Part shown: positions 1 to 6,723 of the stretch, piece after piece
Layout of the letters: each line of letters begins with the position of its first letter
Position numbering within the stretch: position 1 is the first letter of the stretch
Origin: Candidatus Rifleibacteriota bacterium
GTDB taxonomy: Bacteria > Riflebacteria > Ozemobacteria > Ozemobacterales > Ozemobacteraceae
Assembly (NCBI GenBank): GCA_022704885.1
Contig: JAKJFO010000011.1
Span: 36,431 to 45,993 of the forward strand
DNA: 9,563 nt
Direction: 5' to 3'
Notes under the pieces: generated by a model
Databases searched by the model: none
What the model saw: only the letters and a program-made list of their open reading frames with translations
Told to the model about the DNA's origin: nothing
Program-made: the position numbers and the translations under genes

Positions 1-503
1 GCGATAACCGGAACTGATACGGCATCAACGATCTGCGGGATAAGCACCATAGTGGTAATTTCACCGATATGACCGCCGGCTTCATGGCCTTCGGCTATGA
101 GAGCATCGACGCCAGAGCGTTCAAGGCGCCTGGCGAGAGCAACCGAAGAAACCACCGGAATAACTTTGATGCCAGCATCTTTAAATCGTTTAACAAGTGG
201 TCCGGGATTGCCGGCGCCGGTTGTGACCACTGATATTTTTTCTTCAATGCAGACCTCTACCACGCCAGGTGCGGTGGGTGCCATCAACATGATATTAACA
301 CCAAAAGGCTTGCTGGTAAGTTCCCTGATCTTCTGAATTTCTTTGCGAACCATCTCCGGTTCCATTGAGCCGGCGCCGAGAACACCAAGACCACCAGCAT
401 TGCTGACCGCTGCAACCAGGCTGGCAGAACTCACCCAGGCCATACCGCCCTGAAAAATCGGATATTTTATTCCTAAAAGCTTGGTGATTCTGGTTTCTAT
501 CAT
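1..503 (-). CDS. fabK: Enoyl-ACP reductase II, FMN-dependent (FabK); 3' end cut by window edge
   Basis: The visible 167 residues match the N-terminal half of FabK, the flavin enzyme that performs the last reduction step of each fatty-acid elongation cycle in the cytoplasm. The start MIETRITKLLGIKYPIFQGG is typical of the family. It is followed by SNAGGLGVLGAGS (residues 34-46), KPFGVNIMLM (65-74), VTTGAGNPG (93-101, FMN phosphate region) and EGHEAGGHIGEITTM (138-152), whose His145 corresponds to the family's conserved active-site histidine. The ATG at 503 is supported by AGGAGA about 12 bases upstream, a slightly long spacing. The gene lies 53 bases downstream of plsX with no clear terminator between, so it is probably the third gene of the rpmF operon. 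The close relative nitronate monooxygenase shares the fold; the lipid-gene context and the GAGNPG/GGHIGE signatures favour FabK. The C-terminal half is outside the window. Confidence 0.9.
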   Translation of the reverse strand, partial: MIETRITKLLGIKYPIFQGGMAWVSSASLVAAVSNAGGLGVLGAGSMEPEMVRKEIQKIRELTSKPFGVNIMLMAPTAPGVVEVCIEEKISVVTTGAGNPGPLVKRFKDAGIKVIPVVSSVALARRLERSGVDALIAEGHEAGGHIGEITTMVLIPQIVDAVSVPVI

Positions 504-556
504 GACGCAGGGGGTCTCCTAGAGATGATCGGCCGGCTAAAATTTGCAGCCAGGCC

Positions 557-1576
557 TCAGCCAGCAGTCTTCTGCGGCACATCATCGCCTGACATGCCTT
601 CTTTTTCTACCTGACTGTGAATAATTCCGACAACACCGGTGGAGGCATAGCTGGCCGCCAGAGTCAAAGCGTTGGCAATCACCGGCGCCTTCGACTTGCC
701 GTGGCAGACAACAGAAACGCCATCTATGCCCAGCAGCGGAGCAGCACTGTATTCAGGAGCATCGGGACTGAACTTTTTAAGCCCGGCCTTGAGCTGCATT
801 AACTGTTCTGGCGCGACAGATGCCGCTTTGGCAGCCTTGAACAGCTGACCCTGAATCAGCTCAGACAAGCTTTCGCTTGCCTTTAGCAGCACGTTGCCAA
901 CGAATCCGTCGCAGACAACCACGTGCGCCTTGCCATAATAAAGGTGGTCGGCCTCAACATTTCCAATAAAATTCAGTGAACTCTCTTTGAGAGAGTCATA
1001 TACCAGCTTGGTCAGCTCATTGCCCTTCGATGCTTCTTCACCAATACTCAATATGCCGACCTTTGGCCGTTTGATGCCGCAGACACGCTCATAATAAGTC
1101 GAGCCCATCTGAGCGAACTGGAAAAGATGGTTGGCACGGCAATCTACATTGGCGCCAACATCAAGAAGCAGCACGCCATAATCTTCGGCCGAGGGCAGCA
1201 TGACAGCGATAGCAGGACGCTCGACACCGGGAATCCTTCCGATTTCGAGGAATGAAGCAGCCATCTGGGCGCCGGTACTGCCGGCAGACAGAAGCGCATC
1301 GGCCTTGCCTTCGCGTACAAGACGAGCCGCCACCGCGATAGAGGCGTTCTTCTTTTTGCGAAGAGCCTGCATGGGAGCTTCTCCCATTTCTACAAAATCT
1401 GGTGTGTCGTAGATTTCGCAGCCTTTCGGGAGTTGCGGCATTATTTCGCGAATGGCGGACTCTCTTCCGACCAATATCAGTTCGGCGCTGCCGCCAGACT
1501 CCAGATACGATCGTGCTCCTGATACCAGTTCCTGGGGGGCGTAATCTCCGCCCATGACATCAACGGCGATTTTCAT
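557..1576 (-). CDS. plsX: Phosphate acyltransferase PlsX
   Basis: This 339-residue protein has the normal length and motifs of PlsX, the peripheral-membrane enzyme that turns acyl-ACP and inorganic phosphate into acyl-phosphate. Acyl-phosphate is the acyl donor for PlsY in phosphatidic acid synthesis. Visible motifs are DVMGGDYAP (6-14), RKKKNASI (73-80), SAGSTGA (97-103), LDVGANVDC (138-146), GEEASKGNEL (179-188), GFVGNV (224-229) and APLLGIDGV (279-287). The usual GGAP before the last motif reads SAAP here, a mild departure. The ATG at 1576 begins the canonical MKIAVDVMGGD start; upstream is only a weak GGAAA element. It starts 20 bases after the rpmF stop, a classic rpmF-plsX pair. The partner fabK follows, whereas many bacteria have fabH and fabD at that place. 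No transmembrane segment is evident, as expected. Confidence 0.95.
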   Translation of the reverse strand: MKIAVDVMGGDYAPQELVSGARSYLESGGSAELILVGRESAIREIMPQLPKGCEIYDTPDFVEMGEAPMQALRKKKNASIAVAARLVREGKADALLSAGSTGAQMAASFLEIGRIPGVERPAIAVMLPSAEDYGVLLLDVGANVDCRANHLFQFAQMGSTYYERVCGIKRPKVGILSIGEEASKGNELTKLVYDSLKESSLNFIGNVEADHLYYGKAHVVVCDGFVGNVLLKASESLSELIQGQLFKAAKAASVAPEQLMQLKAGLKKFSPDAPEYSAAPLLGIDGVSVVCHGKSKAPVIANALTLAASYASTGVVGIIHSQVEKEGMSGDDVPQKTAG

Positions 1577-1596
1577 TCGCTATTTTGTTTCCGGTA

Positions 1597-1785
1597 TCAA
1601 TCTTTTTCGACGTCGAGAACTTTAACCTTTTTGCCGTAATAGCCACATGACGGGCATACGTGATGAGGGCGCTTGGTTTCGAAGCACTGTGCGCACTTGG
1701 CCAGAGCGACCGGAGCTGCTTTATAATGCGTTCTTCTTTTGCGACCTCTGAGTTTGGAAACTCGATTTTTCGGACAGGCACCCAT
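1597..1785 (-). CDS. rpmF: 50S ribosomal protein L32, zinc-ribbon form
   Basis: The 62-residue product is a bL32 protein of the large ribosomal subunit. It has a basic N-terminal part (KLRGRKRRTHYK, 11-22) followed by a four-cysteine zinc ribbon, C31-x2-C34 and C44-x2-C47, ending in the family signature HHVCPSCGYYGKKV. The ATG at 1785 is chosen over a longer frame beginning at 1848 because a strong Shine-Dalgarno GGAGG lies 8 bases upstream. A near-consensus promoter also lies just before it, with its -35 and -10 boxes inside the would-be longer frame. The N-terminus reads MGACPKN instead of the common MAVPK, giving one extra residue and an additional cysteine at position 4. It is the first gene of the rpmF-plsX-fabK unit. 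Retention of the zinc cysteines marks the zinc-dependent form rather than the cysteine-free paralogue some bacteria use under zinc limitation. Confidence 0.95.
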   Translation of the reverse strand: MGACPKNRVSKLRGRKRRTHYKAAPVALAKCAQCFETKRPHHVCPSCGYYGKKVKVLDVEKD

Positions 1786-1793
1786 TTTGACTT

Positions 1794-1798
1794 CCTCC
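1794..1798 (-). promoter_or_regulatory. Strong ribosome binding site of rpmF
   Basis: The sequence GGAGG on the minus strand lies 8 bases before the ATG at 1785. It is the strongest Shine-Dalgarno site in the window and decides the rpmF start against the longer open frame. Confidence 0.85.
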
Positions 1799-1819
1799 GG
1801 GATTGAAATAAGTTTGACG

Positions 1820-1848
1820 AGTATAGCAGATATACCGGTCTGAGTCAA
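1820..1848 (-). promoter_or_regulatory. Sigma-70-type promoter for rpmF-plsX-fabK
   Basis: On the minus strand TTGACT (1848-1843) and TATACT (1825-1820) are separated by exactly 17 bases. Each box is one mismatch from the TTGACA/TATAAT consensus. The stretch just upstream (about 1849-1865) is AT-rich and could act as an UP element. Transcription would begin near 1813, leaving a leader of about 27 bases that contains the rpmF ribosome binding site. It lies in the only sizeable intergenic gap of the window. The transcription start is inferred, not shown. Confidence 0.8.
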
Positions 1849-1910
1849 TATTTATAAACAATTTGCCTGCCAACGCAGCGTACACCTGCCCCGCATTTTT
1901 TTAGCAGAAC

Positions 1911-1943
1911 CCTCTGATATGAATACGCATTCATTCAAAGAGG
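1911..1943 (-). other. Inverted repeat over the rsmG stop codon
   Basis: The minus strand holds ATGAAT-GCGT-ATTCAT, a perfect 6-bp inverted repeat with a 4-base loop (1934-1919), flanked by a second pair CCTCT/AGAGG (1943-1939 and 1915-1911) across a small internal loop. The rsmG stop TGA lies between the outer and inner left arms. No U-tract follows on the minus strand, so this is not a convincing intrinsic terminator. It could be an mRNA 3' stem, an operator-like palindrome upstream of the rpmF promoter, or chance. Confidence 0.35.
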
Positions 1944-2669
1944 TCGGGAAGCAGGCAGACCGGCTTTACGCGGATAAGCAGCCGGAACTGGATTCCGCTT
2001 GAGAATTCTTACAAAATTGCGCTCATAGGGAACTGCTGGAGGTAGCAGAGAAAGTTGTTCTATGTCTGCAGCGGCAACCCCGAACAGCGAAAAAACCCTG
2101 GCCGCCTCCAACATCTCCTGTTCGAGTTTTGGACCCTTGTAGAAAAATGCCTGGCCACCGTTTTTCAGCAGCGGCAGAGTATACTCGACCAGAATGCGCA
2201 CCGCAGAAAGAGCGCGGCAGACAACCAGATCATAACGTTCTCTGAATGCTTTGTCGCGTCCAAGGTCTTCGATGCGCGCATGTTGCGTCTTAACATTTTT
2301 TATACCGGCCTTCTCGGCCATTCTCGCCACGAAATCAACAGATTTCAGGCGCGAATCGACAGCAACAAAGCTGCTTTTCGGCAACGCCACCGCCAGCGGC
2401 AGACATGGGAACCCCCCACCAGTGCCGAGATCTAGTATGTTTCTGGCCTGCCAGACTTTTGCGGCAAGCCCGAGCGGAATAAGGCTGTCGAGAAAGTGTT
2501 TTACCGCAATTTCTTCTGGATCAGATATCTTGGAAACACTTTTATACAAAGGATCCTGCAGCATCAGATCAGACAGCAGCTGCAACTGCTCAAGCTGCTG
2601 CCGATCAAGCGGCAGATGAAGCTTTTCTAAATAGAGCCCAACTATTCTTATGATACTCTGGTCATTCAT
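1935..2669 (-). CDS. rsmG: 16S rRNA (guanine-N7) methyltransferase RsmG (GidB)
   Basis: The 244-residue protein is RsmG, the SAM-dependent enzyme that makes m7G in the 530 loop of 16S rRNA (G527 in E. coli numbering). Visible landmarks are HFLDSL (58-63), the SAM-binding loop LDLGTGGGFPCLPLAV (79-94), the ribose-binding acidic motif VAVDSRLKSVDFV (102-114), ARIEDLG (131-137), CRALSAVRILVEY (151-163) and KNGGQAFFYKGP (169-180). The C-terminal tail YPRKAGLPASRPL (232-244) is a family hallmark. GFPC replaces the more common GFPG. The ATG at 2669 overlaps the mnmG copy 2 stop by 4 bases (ATGA), and an AGGGGA ribosome binding site lies 8 bases upstream. The gene closes the mnmE operon. The parA/parB genes often found after rsmG are absent; rpmF follows instead. 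Confidence 0.95.
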   Translation of the reverse strand: MNDQSIIRIVGLYLEKLHLPLDRQQLEQLQLLSDLMLQDPLYKSVSKISDPEEIAVKHFLDSLIPLGLAAKVWQARNILDLGTGGGFPCLPLAVALPKSSFVAVDSRLKSVDFVARMAEKAGIKNVKTQHARIEDLGRDKAFRERYDLVVCRALSAVRILVEYTLPLLKNGGQAFFYKGPKLEQEMLEAARVFSLFGVAAADIEQLSLLPPAVPYERNFVRILKRNPVPAAYPRKAGLPASRPL

Positions 2670-4546
2670 CGATCGAGTCCCCTGTCACGCTGCCGGCGCC
2701 GCAACGTCAATAGAATCAATGTCAGATCAGAAGCGCGCACACCGGGTATCGAAGCAAGCGCTTCGACAGTTGACGGTCTTACTGCGAGTATTTTCATTTT
2801 CGCCTCTTTGCAGACAGCTTCAGGCAGTTCATCGAAAAAGCCCTCGTCGATGCGAATGGCGCGCATCGACTCGATAAGTTCGAATTCTTTGTGCTGTTGA
2901 GCGAAATATCCAGCGTATTTTATTCTGGCCTCGACTTCGAGAACGGCGAGGCGGTCAAGTTCGGTCACTTCTGGAAAGAGGGGTTCAAACATCGCCAGTT
3001 CTGCCTCCGGATGCCGCAACAGTTGCGCGGCCGTGATGCTGCCTGACGGGATCGGCAGGTTACATTGAGGCAGCTTTTCGTGATAACTGGCTGCTGTCGC
3101 AGAATACGTCTGCAGCTTGTGCTCGACAGCGGCCATACGCCTTTGTCTTGCGTCAACCAGAGCATAGCGGTCTGACGCAAGAACGCCGTGTCGAAACGCT
3201 GTTTCGGCAAGCCGCTCTTCGGCGTTACTCATGCGCAAATTGAGCCGGAACGGCGAACGCGAGGTAAACACCCGATAAGGTTCGGTAATACCAAGCGTAG
3301 TTATCTCCTGAACCATCAGCCCAAGATAGGAACCGTTGGCATCGAGAGTAAGCGGCGACAGATTGCGCACGGCGGCGGCGGCGTTTACTCCGGCCAGAAT
3401 ACCCTGAGCGGCTGCTTCTTCATAGCCCGAGGTGCCGTTGATCTGGCCGGCAAGAAACAGGTTTTCGATCGACTTCGACATCAGAGTCGGGTAGAGGTCG
3501 AGCGGATCGACGATATCGTATTCGATACCGTATCCTGGCCTGGTGATGCGGGCATTTTCGAGACCGGGAAGCGTTCTGACATATATTTCCTGAACTTCTT
3601 CAGGAAGACTGGTAGAAAGCCCCTGCAGGTAATATTCCCGCGAATACACGCCTTCGGGTTCGAGAAATACCTTGTGAGTCTCCTTATCGGGAAACTTGTT
3701 GAGCTTGTCTTCGATCGAAGGACAGTAGCGCGCACCGGTGCCGGTTATGCGACCTGCGATCAACGCCGACCGGCCGAAATTTTCTTTTATTACCCGATGA
3801 GTATCGGCCGTCGTTCTGGTAATAAAGCAGGGCCGGCTGGGCAGGCTCTTCTTTGCATCAGACCACAGCGAAAAAGGTGGCGTGTCGTCTTCGTGTTCCT
3901 GCCTTTCGAGATTTGAAAAATCTATGGTGGCAGCATCAACACGAGGTGTAGTGCCGGTTTTAAAGCGCATGATCGGCAGTCCGATCTGACTGAGCGCCTG
4001 ACCGAGTTCGACAGCAGCCGGCTCTCCGGCGCGGCCGGCACTGAAATGCACTTCACCAATATGAATCAGGCCGCGCAAAAAAGTGCCAGGAGTAAGAATA
4101 ACAGCCTTTGCCCGCCAGATTTCGCCGGCAATGGTTCTGACTCCAGCCAGGCGGTCATCCTCAAAATACAGTTCGGCAACCATTGCCTGCAGTATGGCAA
4201 GATTGGGCTGAGCCAACACCGACTGCAGCATGCGCCGACTGTATGCTTCCTTGTCTGACTGAAAGCGATTGGCCTGCACAGCAATACCCTTGCGCGTGTT
4301 CAACCGGCGACGCTGTATGCTGGTTTCGTCGGCGGCAATCGACATTTCGCCGCCAAGCGCATCGATCTCGCGTACCAGCTGGCCTTTTCCCTGCCCGCCA
4401 ATAGAGGGATTGCAGGGCATGGCGGCAACAGTATCGAGGTTAATGGTGAGCAGCAGTGTGGCAACTCCGGCGCGGGCACAGGCAAGCGCGGCTTCACAGC
4501 CGGCATGACCGGCTCCGACAACTATAACCTGAAAATCTGGTGTCAC
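2666..4546 (-). CDS. mnmG: MnmG-family FAD protein, copy 2 (tRNA U34 modification)
   Basis: This 626-residue protein is a full-length MnmG homologue. MnmG binds FAD and, with MnmE, forms the cmnm5/nm5 group at wobble uridine 34. Kept features are the dinucleotide motif GAGHAG (11-16), PCNPSIGG with Cys45, SAGRAGEP (169-176), KTGTTPR (196-202), RYCPSIEDK with Cys275 (273-281), LQGLSTSLPEEVQ (307-319), NGTSGYEEAAAQG (370-382) and FTSR (427-430). Departures from consensus are LNTRKGIAVQANRFQSDK for the usual LNxSKGPAVxxxRAQxDK (82-99), MVQEI for the usual VDDL region (411-415), SPFRLNLRMSNAE for the usual AEYRLxLRxDNAD (431-443), and RHPEAELAMF for the PEMxY motif near 511. Length and the C-terminal helical domain rule out the shorter relative TrmFO. 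The start is GTG at 4546, overlapping the HEAT gene stop (GTGA) without a clear Shine-Dalgarno, which suggests translational coupling. It abuts rsmG, the usual mnmG neighbour. Whether it is catalytically equivalent to copy 1 is unknown. Confidence 0.88.
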   Translation of the reverse strand: MTPDFQVIVVGAGHAGCEAALACARAGVATLLLTINLDTVAAMPCNPSIGGQGKGQLVREIDALGGEMSIAADETSIQRRRLNTRKGIAVQANRFQSDKEAYSRRMLQSVLAQPNLAILQAMVAELYFEDDRLAGVRTIAGEIWRAKAVILTPGTFLRGLIHIGEVHFSAGRAGEPAAVELGQALSQIGLPIMRFKTGTTPRVDAATIDFSNLERQEHEDDTPPFSLWSDAKKSLPSRPCFITRTTADTHRVIKENFGRSALIAGRITGTGARYCPSIEDKLNKFPDKETHKVFLEPEGVYSREYYLQGLSTSLPEEVQEIYVRTLPGLENARITRPGYGIEYDIVDPLDLYPTLMSKSIENLFLAGQINGTSGYEEAAAQGILAGVNAAAAVRNLSPLTLDANGSYLGLMVQEITTLGITEPYRVFTSRSPFRLNLRMSNAEERLAETAFRHGVLASDRYALVDARQRRMAAVEHKLQTYSATAASYHEKLPQCNLPIPSGSITAAQLLRHPEAELAMFEPLFPEVTELDRLAVLEVEARIKYAGYFAQQHKEFELIESMRAIRIDEGFFDELPEAVCKEAKMKILAVRPSTVEALASIPGVRASDLTLILLTLRRRQRDRGLDR

Positions 4547-6723
4547 TTCAACATGACCAGAGCCTTTTCAGCCATCGAGCGAACGGTTTCGTTCGGGTCT
4601 GAGGTCAGCTTTTCCAGGAGCGCTCTCGCATCCGGGGTCTTCTTTCTCGAAAGAATTTTGACAGCGTTGATTCTGATGCCTTCGTCTGCCAATGCAGCGG
4701 CCTTGTTGAGCAGAATCATCTGGTCATCGCCAAGAATGAAGGCGATGTCACGCGAACCCGCTCTCTGTTCTTCAACGTTGTCAGAACACAATTTTACATA
4801 TAATTCGGCTGAACGCGGCTTTGCGAAATCCGGCATTCCGGGCACAGATGGACGCGGACGCGGCGGCGGCGGTGGTGGAACTGGTGGCAGGGCGGACGGC
4901 AAAACTGGCGCTTCTGGCTGGTTCGGCTGCGTAGCCGGAGTCTCAGGAGCCAGAGACGGCTGAGGCGGCGGAGCCGGTCGAGATGGTGGCTGCGGTGAAA
5001 TGGGAGCGGTGGCCGGCTGCGTCGGAACAGCAGTTGGCTGTGGCGGCGGCGATGGCGGTATGGAAATATTGGGCATTGACGCTGGAGCAACTGGCTTTGG
5101 CTTCGCGGGCGGCGAAGGGGGTTCGGGTGCGGCAAATGCCGGTTGAGCTGGCTGAACCGGCTCGGGCGGCGGCATGGTCGGCATAGCCGGAGGCGGTGTG
5201 ACTGGCGGCTGAGACGCCAAGGGTGGTGCCGGTGGTTGCGGCCGCTGCGGCTGCGGCTGTGACTGTGGCTGCGCACTACCAAGAGCAGCGTTCGGTGCAT
5301 AACGAATATCTTCGCGCATTGGCGTATTTTTAATTTTTTCAAAAAGAGTGTTGGCAACCTGTGCAACAACGGGGTCTGGGTCACCAGTAGCGGCCTTGAG
5401 AACCTGCCGGGCCGTATTGTTGTTGATTTTTGCCAGAGCTTTGAGAACGCTCAATCTGATGCCCTGATTAGGATCTTTAAGTGCAGCCTTGAGGAGAGTC
5501 AACGAGGCCTGATCTCCAATTTCGCCAAGAGCGAAAATTACGCTGTCCCGCAGCCAGACTTCTGAAGAGACAAGCATGCTGCGCAGAGTCAGAAAAGCCT
5601 GCTGATAACCGTTCTTTACCAGATATTTCGCGGCATTGACCTTGACACGGTTTTCCGGATCCTGCAGCAGTTCGATGATTTTCTGCTCACAACCTCTCAG
5701 GTTCTGCTCTTCGATGACTTCAACCGTATTGGCGCGAACTCTGGCATCCTGATCTTGAAGACAGGCGATAAGAGTTGCAACACCAGCTTCTCCGCTGCTT
5801 CTGGCAAAGACCTTTACCAGACCGGATTTAACAATTACATCTTTTTCCCGCATCAGCACTTGTTCGAGAGAAAGCACATGCATCGGGCGGTTGCTTTCCA
5901 TGATGATTTTGAGCATCAAAAAACGCCGCTGCGATGAATATTGATCTTCTCCGAGCATCTTGAGTATTTCAGGTGCAATGCGATAATCCTTGAGATTGAA
6001 CAATGCCTGTAAAGCAGTCAGAGCAACCTCTTCGATTCCACTGCGCGCCATGGCAAGAAGTTGCGTGGCATAGCCTGAAGGCCGATTTCCGGCAAGATCC
6101 TGGATATGCGCAAGCATATCGGGAATATGGGTGATTTTTGCCAGATTCGGCAAAGACGGGTCAGGCGGATCATCAACAAAAACGTCATCGCCTGCAACAG
6201 AAGGTGGCATAGACGGCGGTGGTGGAGGCGGTGGTGGAGGCGGAGCAAAAGCCGGTATGGCAGCAGGAGGTGCTACATGAGGCACAAAAGGTGGTGCCGC
6301 TGGAGGTTCCGGCTGATCAACTGGTGACGGCAATGGAGGCAAAGTGTCTGGCTGATCGGGTGCTGCAAAATCAATCGGTGGCAAACCAGGTTCAGAGAAA
6401 GTCTGGGCTGTAGCAGGCTCTTCGATGGCCGGGACAACTGGCTCGGCTGCATCTGCCGGAGGTAGCGAAAATTCCTGCGAAGCAGCAGGTTCACTGCCCG
6501 CAGATGCAGGAATCGCCTGGCGTTCGAGGCTTGCGACAGCCTGAGCGGCCATATCGCTGACTTCTGGTTCAGGATCGTTGACTACGACCTGAAGATGCTT
6601 GATCTTTTCCTGTGCAGGCATACTGGGAATCTGCAGAAGCTGCTCGATCGACTTCATGCGAACTTCTGAAGAAATCGAACGCAGATTCTGAATTATCAGC
6701 TCCTGCCTTTTCTTGTTAATCAT
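4543..6723 (-). CDS. HEAT-repeat protein with two proline-rich linkers, function unknown
   Basis: I do not recognise this 726-residue protein as a named family. It has three helical-repeat blocks separated by two low-complexity linkers. Block 1 (about 1-70) and block 3 (about 636-726) look like one to three HEAT units each. Block 2 (about 195-467) contains roughly seven or eight, for example residues 346-370 (LLQDPENRVKVNAAKYL), 405-433 (LKDPNQGIRLSVLKALAKI) and 436-465. The linkers (about 71-192 and 475-635) are rich in Pro, Ala and Gln, with ten consecutive prolines at 161-170 and six at 616-621. No signal peptide, membrane segment or catalytic motif is visible, so a cytoplasmic scaffold or adaptor is plausible. 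The ATG at 6723 lies 8 bases inside mnmG copy 1, with GAGGTG just upstream; its stop overlaps the mnmG copy 2 start by 4 bases. A role with the MnmE-MnmG complex is inferred only from position. Confidence 0.85.
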   Translation of the reverse strand: MINKKRQELIIQNLRSISSEVRMKSIEQLLQIPSMPAQEKIKHLQVVVNDPEPEVSDMAAQAVASLERQAIPASAGSEPAASQEFSLPPADAAEPVVPAIEEPATAQTFSEPGLPPIDFAAPDQPDTLPPLPSPVDQPEPPAAPPFVPHVAPPAAIPAFAPPPPPPPPPPSMPPSVAGDDVFVDDPPDPSLPNLAKITHIPDMLAHIQDLAGNRPSGYATQLLAMARSGIEEVALTALQALFNLKDYRIAPEILKMLGEDQYSSQRRFLMLKIIMESNRPMHVLSLEQVLMREKDVIVKSGLVKVFARSSGEAGVATLIACLQDQDARVRANTVEVIEEQNLRGCEQKIIELLQDPENRVKVNAAKYLVKNGYQQAFLTLRSMLVSSEVWLRDSVIFALGEIGDQASLTLLKAALKDPNQGIRLSVLKALAKINNNTARQVLKAATGDPDPVVAQVANTLFEKIKNTPMREDIRYAPNAALGSAQPQSQPQPQRPQPPAPPLASQPPVTPPPAMPTMPPPEPVQPAQPAFAAPEPPSPPAKPKPVAPASMPNISIPPSPPPQPTAVPTQPATAPISPQPPSRPAPPPQPSLAPETPATQPNQPEAPVLPSALPPVPPPPPPRPRPSVPGMPDFAKPRSAELYVKLCSDNVEEQRAGSRDIAFILGDDQMILLNKAAALADEGIRINAVKILSRKKTPDARALLEKLTSDPNETVRSMAEKALVMLK
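6214..6243 (-). repeat. Ten-codon polyproline tract with 12-bp tandem repeat
   Basis: Ten proline codons in a row encode residues 161-170 of the HEAT protein. On the plus strand the unit CGGTGGTGGAGG occurs twice in tandem (6217-6228 and 6229-6240) followed by CGG. The unit is a multiple of three, so gain or loss would keep the frame. Runs of this kind stall ribosomes unless elongation factor EF-P is present. Confidence 0.8.

Noticed and set aside
295..585. 96-codon minus-strand open frame overlapping the plsX end and fabK start
   Set aside because: It lies in a different frame from fabK, shows no family features, and the fabK frame has clear homology across the same DNA.
1597..1848. Longer 83-residue version of L32
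   Set aside because: Its extra 21 residues cover the -10 and -35 boxes and the Shine-Dalgarno, and L32 homology begins at the ATG at 1785.
1861..1910. Possible intrinsic terminator with the T-run at about 1896-1902
   Set aside because: The T-run is on the plus strand, where no gene ends, and the only stem before it is about 4 bp. On the minus strand it is an A-run.
3188..3916. 242-codon plus-strand open frame
   Set aside because: It lies wholly antisense to the strongly conserved core of mnmG copy 2, and its translation has no recognisable domain.
2666..4546. Copy 2 as TrmFO (folate-dependent tRNA U54 methyltransferase)
   Set aside because: TrmFO is about 440 residues, lacks the MnmG C-terminal domain and has a different FAD motif context; this protein is 626 residues with MnmG-specific CPSIED and NGTSGYEEAA motifs.
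4505..4963. 152-codon plus-strand frame with a glycine-rich tail
   Set aside because: The glycine run is the complement of the HEAT proline codons (CCN/GGN), and the frame has no start signal or conserved motif.
4794..5384. 196-codon minus-strand frame rich in His, Arg, Ser and Pro
   Set aside because: It is a frame-shifted reading of the proline-rich linker of the HEAT gene; the skewed composition follows from CCN-rich codons.
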